DNA of 64,000 nucleotides, taken from positions 696,771 through 760,770 of the forward strand of contig CM035310.1 of NCBI GenBank assembly GCA_002900995.3. The letters are read 5' to 3'. The stretch comes from Ganoderma boninense. Taxonomy: Eukaryota > Basidiomycota > Agaricomycetes > Polyporales > Polyporaceae. The notes beneath the pieces were generated by a model. The model saw nothing but the letters and a program-made list of their open reading frames with translations, was not told the DNA's origin and ran no database searches. This document shows positions 58,675-64,000 of this stretch, piece after piece; the stretch's first letter is position 1; each line of letters opens with the position of its first letter. A program made the position numbers and the translations under genes.

Positions 58675-60317
58675 CTACTTCAACTGCATCTCCGAGTCGG
58701 GTGGCCAGTACACGTCGGCGGCGATGAGCTCCGAAGAAGCTTCAAGTTGAAGGACAGACGAGTCAAATTTAGTCAGCTCTCGCGGTATTCACACTGCTCA
58801 CAAAAGCACAGACCAGGCCCTGAAGCGACTCACCACAGCGTATGTCTGAGTCATGCACCTCATTGTCGACCCGGAATTCCCGTAGCAAACTAGCGGCCTT
58901 GAGCCTCGGGAGCGGCATCGCGGCACGCTCGATGTCCTGCCTGTTGCGCTTCATCGCAGCGTCGCTTTCGGAGGCCGTGATACCCAAGAAGTGCACATGT
59001 AGCTCTACTCTCCGCAGATGCGGAAATCGCCTCCCCTCTCCGGCGGGGTCGAGCGACCTGTCGATGGCGGCGAGGGTTCTGGTCAGGCTTTCCCAGCCTC
59101 TCTCCACTCTAGCCCATCTTCTCCACATGCTATCCAAGCACCCTGGCCACGGAGACACCAATAACCAGATGTGCAGCGAGAACGCACGGAGACTCGCAGG
59201 GAGGTTCGCCAGCAAGGGGCCTAGCGCGCCACATTGGGAGAGGAGGACCCCGTCTATGCATGAGCAAAGTACGAGACCGACACGGACATACTGGACGCGT
59301 GCGCACTGTGCGATGGCTGCACCAAGGGGTTCGGATACCGAGCTTGTCCAATGGGCACTGGCAGCCGCAGCGTAGTCGTAGACGCCATGCACGCAGCCGA
59401 TGCTGATGCTCAACAAGTTCTGGGCGGCAGGGGACAGGAGGAACTGGCGGAGGGACGGGAGATCGCTCTTCCGCACGCTGCATGTGGCAAGCCCCAGAAG
59501 CCTGCCAGGAACGAGGACCCGCTCGAAAAAGTCGTAGAAGTCCTTGCTGTCCCACTGAACCACTAGGTTCCGGAGCGTGAGGGATGCCGGTGAAAAGAGA
59601 ATTTCCTCGAGCTGCGCCGCGAACTTGTGGTGGAATATGGGCCACAGATATGAATCCACGACCAACGTTTCGACAGAGAAAAGGGGAAGGAGCCTGTGGA
59701 GAATCAGCGCGCTGTCCCCGCAAAACGTGAGGGTCAGTCGCTGGAGGGAGACAGGGGCAGTGCGTTGACGTCGTCTCATCCATCTCGGCAGCTGGCGCAC
59801 GTCGATCTTGTTGTCGCAGCCGATTATACGGAGCTTGGCGAGACTGGTGAGAGACGGAAGAATCGACGCGAGGGCTTCGACGTCGAATGGGCGGGAATCG
59901 ATTTCGGATTGCCACCCAAATGAGAATGGACGGTAGAACCACTGGCAGAAGAGAAAATGCAACTCCTTGACGTGTGCCGCGAGAGCAGGGTGTGCGCGAA
60001 AATGCTTGACGAAAATCTGGCGATGACAGTATCTGATAGGAACCACGGTGAAGAAACAAGGGCTTGCGATACCGTACCAACGCCGAGAAACTTGCATGCA
60101 AGTCAAAAGCGCATTTCGATCCAAGTGTTCGAAAACTATGAGGAGCAGCTCGACGGGGAGGGTATCGATGGAACTGGGCTTGGCACTGTGAGGTTGAGTG
60201 CACCGTGCGCTGCCTGTCTGTATGCGTGTTCGCCGGGCAAGAGTGCAGCTGGATTATGGCCTAATCAGCTTGGTGATTCATGTCTTTGCTGCCAACTCAC
60301 AGGGTAATTCGAAGCAT
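58675..60317 (-). CDS. F-box/LRR-like protein, family A (A5, intact)
   Basis: Probable SCF ubiquitin-ligase adaptor, paralog of the preceding gene. Three exons (60301-60317, 58834-60248, 58675-58739) join in frame to 498 aa, the same length as its neighbour. It starts M-L-R-I-T-L, and the F-box is D-T-L-P-V-E-L-L-L-I-V-F-E-H-L-D-R-N-A-L-L. Leucine-rich stretches include L-P-S-L-T-S-L-A-K-L and V-S-L-Q-R-L-T-L-T-F. F-Y-D-F-F-E-R-V-L and L-L-S-I-S-I-G-C follow. The small last exon gives A-A-D-V-Y-W-P-P-D-S-E-M-Q-L-K. Without that final splice the frame would end at 58769. A GA microsatellite lies just upstream (about 60365-60385). Confidence 0.85.
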
Positions 60318-60509
60318 GATACCCTGATCTCCTATCCTGTACCAAATGATCGTGTGAGCGAGATGGAGAGAGAGAGAGAGAGAGGGCGTATTCGACCAGA
60401 AACAGAGACAGAGTTGATAAGACCGACTACGCTATGACAAATAGCTCAGGTGACTACGGTATTGTAGGTACCTCGCCGGCCCGGAATAAGATAGGAAAGC
60501 GATGCAGAA

Positions 60510-62559
60510 TTAGAGAAGGTGGGCGAGATGAGGGGGCAAGGTGATGGGGGAAGGAATGCGGGGAGACAAAGGATTGGTAGCACGCTTGTAAGAACCCCAA
60601 ATGCGAGCTGTCAGCCTGATGGAGGTGGAATGCCAAGAAGCAGCGATACGGGATAGGAGACGCGTAGTGCGTAAATGTGCCCCAGAAGAGGACTCTGGTA
60701 TCCCTGGAATGGGAGGAATCATGCCAAGGAAATACCGAGTAGATGTTTGTGGCCATATGTCCGGATCGTCGATGAACAGGGAAGCTGCAGTGCGTTGGAT
60801 GACCTCCTTGGGGAGTGGGGTTTCCGTTGCTTCAAGCAACGCGGACGTCTCACGTTGCACTGCTATCTTGTGTTCGTCGCGGACTTCGGCGAAATGGGGA
60901 CATTGTACGAAAAGGTGGTGCGGGGTCTCCAGCATATCGCAACCAAAGTGGCAAAGTGGGGACACGTCGTGGAAGCGACGGAAGCGGGTGAAGGCATCAT
61001 CAAGCTGGGAGGATCGCGAGTAGAGTTGAACAAGTGCGGAGTAAGCGGAGGAAGCACGGATGTAAGGGTGCGAGGGCGGTGGATGTTGGTCGTAGAGTGA
61101 ACGGAAGAGGACAGAGTTGGGACGGGAGGATGGGTCAGAGAGAAGGGAACGTACGTGTACATCTCGGACAGCAGTGGGGATTGAGGGGGGAAGTATGTAT
61201 CCGTGGGACGGCGCATGAAGGACAAAGGAGGGGAGAGTGAAGGTAGGTAAAGGTAGGGTGAAAGGGGTGCGGCCGGGCATATGTGCAGTGGATGCGAGGC
61301 GGTCCACGAGGCGGTTAGCTTGAGCCGGCGGAGAGGAGTCGGAGGTATGTGCAGGGGTGTAGGTGATGAGGGGCGCGTTGGGGGGACGTCCGCAGATGTT
61401 GAGTAGCCAGTAGTAAAGGGGGAGGCAGGGTTTTGGGAGGTGACGGCGAGGGGAGAGGGGGAGGAGAGGGTTTGATAGAAACGAATGGAGTTGAGGTGGT
61501 CGGTGTACAGGACCGGGTGGGAGGGGTGGCGGTAGGGCCGGATAATGGAGGTGAAGGAGCGCTGCGAGGACGAGACCGAATACTTCGCCGTGGAGGCTGG
61601 AGGCGGATCGGTCAGTCGGCGCAATTGCAAGGGTGAGTGTAGCGCGGGGTGAGGTAGCGGCAAAGGTGACGTGCGGGCGGGGATGATGTACGGCAGAGGC
61701 GTCGGATGTGAGAATGTCTTCGGGAAGGCGTTCGGGAGAGGGGGAGGATGATGAGGAGAGTCTTACTGCTGCGAGGATGGCCGTCTCGGCGTAGTCTTGG
61801 TGGAGGGATGGGGGAAGCGCCAATGTCCATCGATCGTCCGACGAGCGGGCGGTTGGGGCTATGTCCGAGTCGAATAAACCTGCGGCAGCATTGGTAATGT
61901 CGGCGAGGGAGAGGGCTCGCAACCAGTGTTGCACTGCAGGCCAGTCATGTCGCGCAGAGAAGGTGGAGAGAGCATGAGTGACATGGGGATGGGGCTTGAG
62001 TGTGTATGACTGCGTTGTGGCGGAGGTAGTCCAAGATGCGAGGTGGGAGAGATGTGAGAGGTGAGCACGTTCAAGGTTCGTGATTGCCAGAGAGGATGGG
62101 ACTAAGGGGTGGTGGGGGAAAAGGTGATGGAGGTGACGAAGAGAGACATCGCCTGAGTAGAGATGGGACTGGTCGGATGAGCGGACTGAAAGTTGAAGGT
62201 GCTGAAGTGCATTAAGCGCGGTGACCCAGGCCGTGGGAAGGACTTGCATGGACCGTGCAAAATGCCATGTGGTGGGCCGTTCAAGCGGAGATTCGCAATG
62301 ATTGAGGAGGCAGGTCCAGTCGGCGAGCGTGATGCGGGCCATGGTGCGGAAGGTAGAGACGTGGTGGTTGAGATCTCGGACGAGCCCTGAGATGGCCGCT
62401 ATGTCATTGAGCTGGACAATGGAGGGGAAGTCGAAGCCAAAATGAGTGATAGGAAGAAATAGGAGCGAAGAATTAAAGCGAAAGGGGAACTTGAAGTAAT
62501 GGTGAACCGTAGCAGCCAGCAAATGATCGAGGTCAGTCGCTTGGGCCCGAGTTACTGGT
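60510..62559 (-). mobile_element. 5'-truncated LINE (non-LTR retrotransposon) relic
   Basis: A long minus-strand frame (stop at 60510, about 670 codons) encodes the C-terminal part of a fungal LINE polyprotein. The end of the reverse transcriptase is recognisable: F-P-F-R-F-N-S-S-L-L-F-L-P, F-G-F-D-F-P-S-I, V-R-D-L-N-H-H, M-A-R-I-T-L-A-D-W. An RNase H-like segment follows (S-S-L-H-G-E-V-F-G, I-T-Y-T-P-A-H-T, N-R-L-V-D-R-L-A-S), then a zinc-binding C-x3-C...H...C motif near 60.95 kb. The piece L-Y-T-D-H-L-N-S-I-R-F lies in another frame around 61.5 kb, so two compensating frameshifts separate it from its flanks. The 5' part is cut off where an LTR element begins. Confidence 0.82.
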
Positions 62560-63019
62560 TGTCATGAACGGCACGCTCGGTGCCTACCCCGGCGTCTCTC
62601 TTTCCCTTTTCGGACTGTTTGTCTCCCGTGTCGTCCTTATTGTCCTCCGTTGTTTAGCAAACCCGTCCCTTGTTCTCGCAGTACAATAACTCCTGTTACC
62701 CATTGTTCCCATCGTCATTGTACTACATACCATTGTTCTTCCACTGGTTCCCGTGTCCATAGTTACCTATTGTCCCCGGTTCCCATTGTCCGTTACATGT
62801 ATATAAGGCCTGTACTTTGCTACCTGGAGACCTCAGTTTCGACCTCTTGTCTCCAGGTAAGCCTCGCTGTATTCTCGCTCATTAGTTACTCGCTCAATAC
62901 ATCTTGTCTCCAGCCTGACTGTCGAGCCCTGCTCCGCTCTCGCTGCACAAGTGCTCGTCGACGCCCTTGCTCGTCTTGTAAGCCTCCTCCCTGATCTTAC
63001 TCGACAGCCAGTCGTAACA
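62560..63019 (+). mobile_element. Long terminal repeat of an LTR retrotransposon (5' LTR)
   Basis: A 460-bp block starts TGTCATGAACGG and ends CGTAACA, giving the 5'-TG...CA-3' termini typical of LTRs. It contains a TATATAAGG promoter-like element at about 62800. Its left edge coincides with the point where the LINE frame is interrupted. The partner LTR lies beyond the window, so identity of the two repeats cannot be checked. Confidence 0.5.
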
Positions 63020-63329
63020 TTAGGTCGAAACTTCTACACAAGCACCGGCGTACTCCCTTTCCTTTCTTTTCCCTCTCGTACGGTACGCACTTTGATCCTC
63101 TGTGTTGGCCTAGCGTAGTATGCGCTCTAGTCACACCATCGGACGTGGTCTCAGCGCAACCTGAGGCTTGCCACTCCCAAGTGGTACAGTACGCGGAAAG
63201 CTCCTAACACGAGACCCCGGTACTGACAGAAGTGGTCCGCCTCACGGCGTGGGAGGCTAGAGAAAGGCGGCGAAACAAAGCCAAGGCAGAACACCCTTGG
63301 GCCCGTGCCCCTTGGGCTAAGACACAGCA

Positions 63330-63900
63330 ATAGGCCGAGGAGGCTGAGCAGACAGTGTTGGATCGTGCACCTGCCGTTTCATTCCTAGGATAAGGAAGCG
63401 AGATTCAACGTGGGCTTGCCAAGCCTGGGGACACATATTTCACCCCACTGCGGTACAGGACGAGTACTGGGACGAAGATAAGCAAGCCTGGTACTGCTGC
63501 GAGGAGCAACCGTGCCCCCACCGATCACACACATTCGACGATACTCTTGAAACTCGCAAAGGCATCGCCCCTAGACTCCTCACCACCAAAGAACAGGAAG
63601 TCCTAATCCGTGCAAAGATCGCAAACCCACCAGCACCTGCACCTCGAGATCCAGGACGCCCCCCAGCTCGTCAGGCGGCGATAGTCGCCACCCAGAACCC
63701 CGCGTCCAGACCAGCCTCTCGTCCCCATCCAAGCCATCTTCACGGGTTCCATCCCGTGCACCCTCACGTCCAACCAGCCGCAAGCCAACACCTACTGCGA
63801 CCCCCTCCGGCTCTCCACGTCTGGGAGCAATTCCTCTTCAGACAGCCCTCGAACTCGCCCGGCAGCGAGTCACTTCATCCCCTGTTGCCTCGAGTTCTAA
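63330..63900 (+). CDS. Gag-like fragment of the LTR element (partial)
   Basis: Downstream of the LTR an open frame without a clear ATG reads W-A-C-Q-A-W-G-H-I-F-H-P, then D-E-Y-W-D-E-D-K-Q-A-W-Y-C-C and P-C-P-H-R-S-H-T-F-D-D. The Cys/His spacing and an Arg/Ser/Pro-rich stretch after it (in a shifted frame from about 63.71 kb) resemble retroelement gag regions. It is interrupted and runs toward the window end. The exact element class is not determined. Confidence 0.45.
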
Positions 63901-64000
63901 CTTCCAAAGGTAGAAGCGAAGCCTGAAGTTAAGCTCGAACCGCAACCCAAACGAAGAAACCGTCAATCTCAACACTCCACAACCCTCTTCATCGTCCTCA

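Overview
This window is nuclear DNA of a mushroom-forming basidiomycete (Agaricomycetes; a wood-decay polypore would fit). The evidence is many genes with 46-100 nt GT-AG introns, GC-rich coding sequence, paralogous cytochrome P450s, a fungal Zn2Cys6 regulator, decayed retroelements and an expanded F-box gene family. Exon joins below were derived by eye from splice sites and reading-frame continuity.

Layout. 0-10 kb: a decayed F-box gene (family A, minus) head-to-head with an intact F-box gene (family B, plus), a pepsin-like aspartic protease gene (minus), a family A scrap, and a decayed acyl-CoA oxidase copy (plus). 10-27 kb: a CHZ1-type histone chaperone, a gene-free repeat-rich stretch, a long Zn2Cys6 transcription factor gene, and a La RNA-binding protein. 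29-40 kb: a secreted SGNH/CE2-like esterase, a long-chain acyl-CoA synthetase, and an HPC2/ubinuclein (HIR complex) gene with a tRNA-derived SINE in one intron. 40-49 kb: a decayed family B gene, the intact peroxisomal acyl-CoA oxidase, a U6 snRNA gene, and further decayed A and B copies. 49-55 kb: two convergent P450 paralogs. 56-60 kb: two intact family A F-box genes, each 498 aa in my models. 60-64 kb: a LINE relic broken by an LTR retrotransposon that runs off the window.

Housekeeping functions fall into three groups: fatty-acid activation and peroxisomal beta-oxidation (acyl-CoA synthetase, acyl-CoA oxidase ending in A-K-L), histone chaperoning (CHZ1 and HPC2), and RNA metabolism (La and U6, which interact in other eukaryotes). 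The accessory part is dominated by a segmentally duplicated module: two different F-box families arranged divergently around a short shared 5' region, re-used at three sites and degenerating differently at each. The reciprocal survival of F-box B on the left and acyl-CoA oxidase on the right shows that both ends of the window share ancestry.
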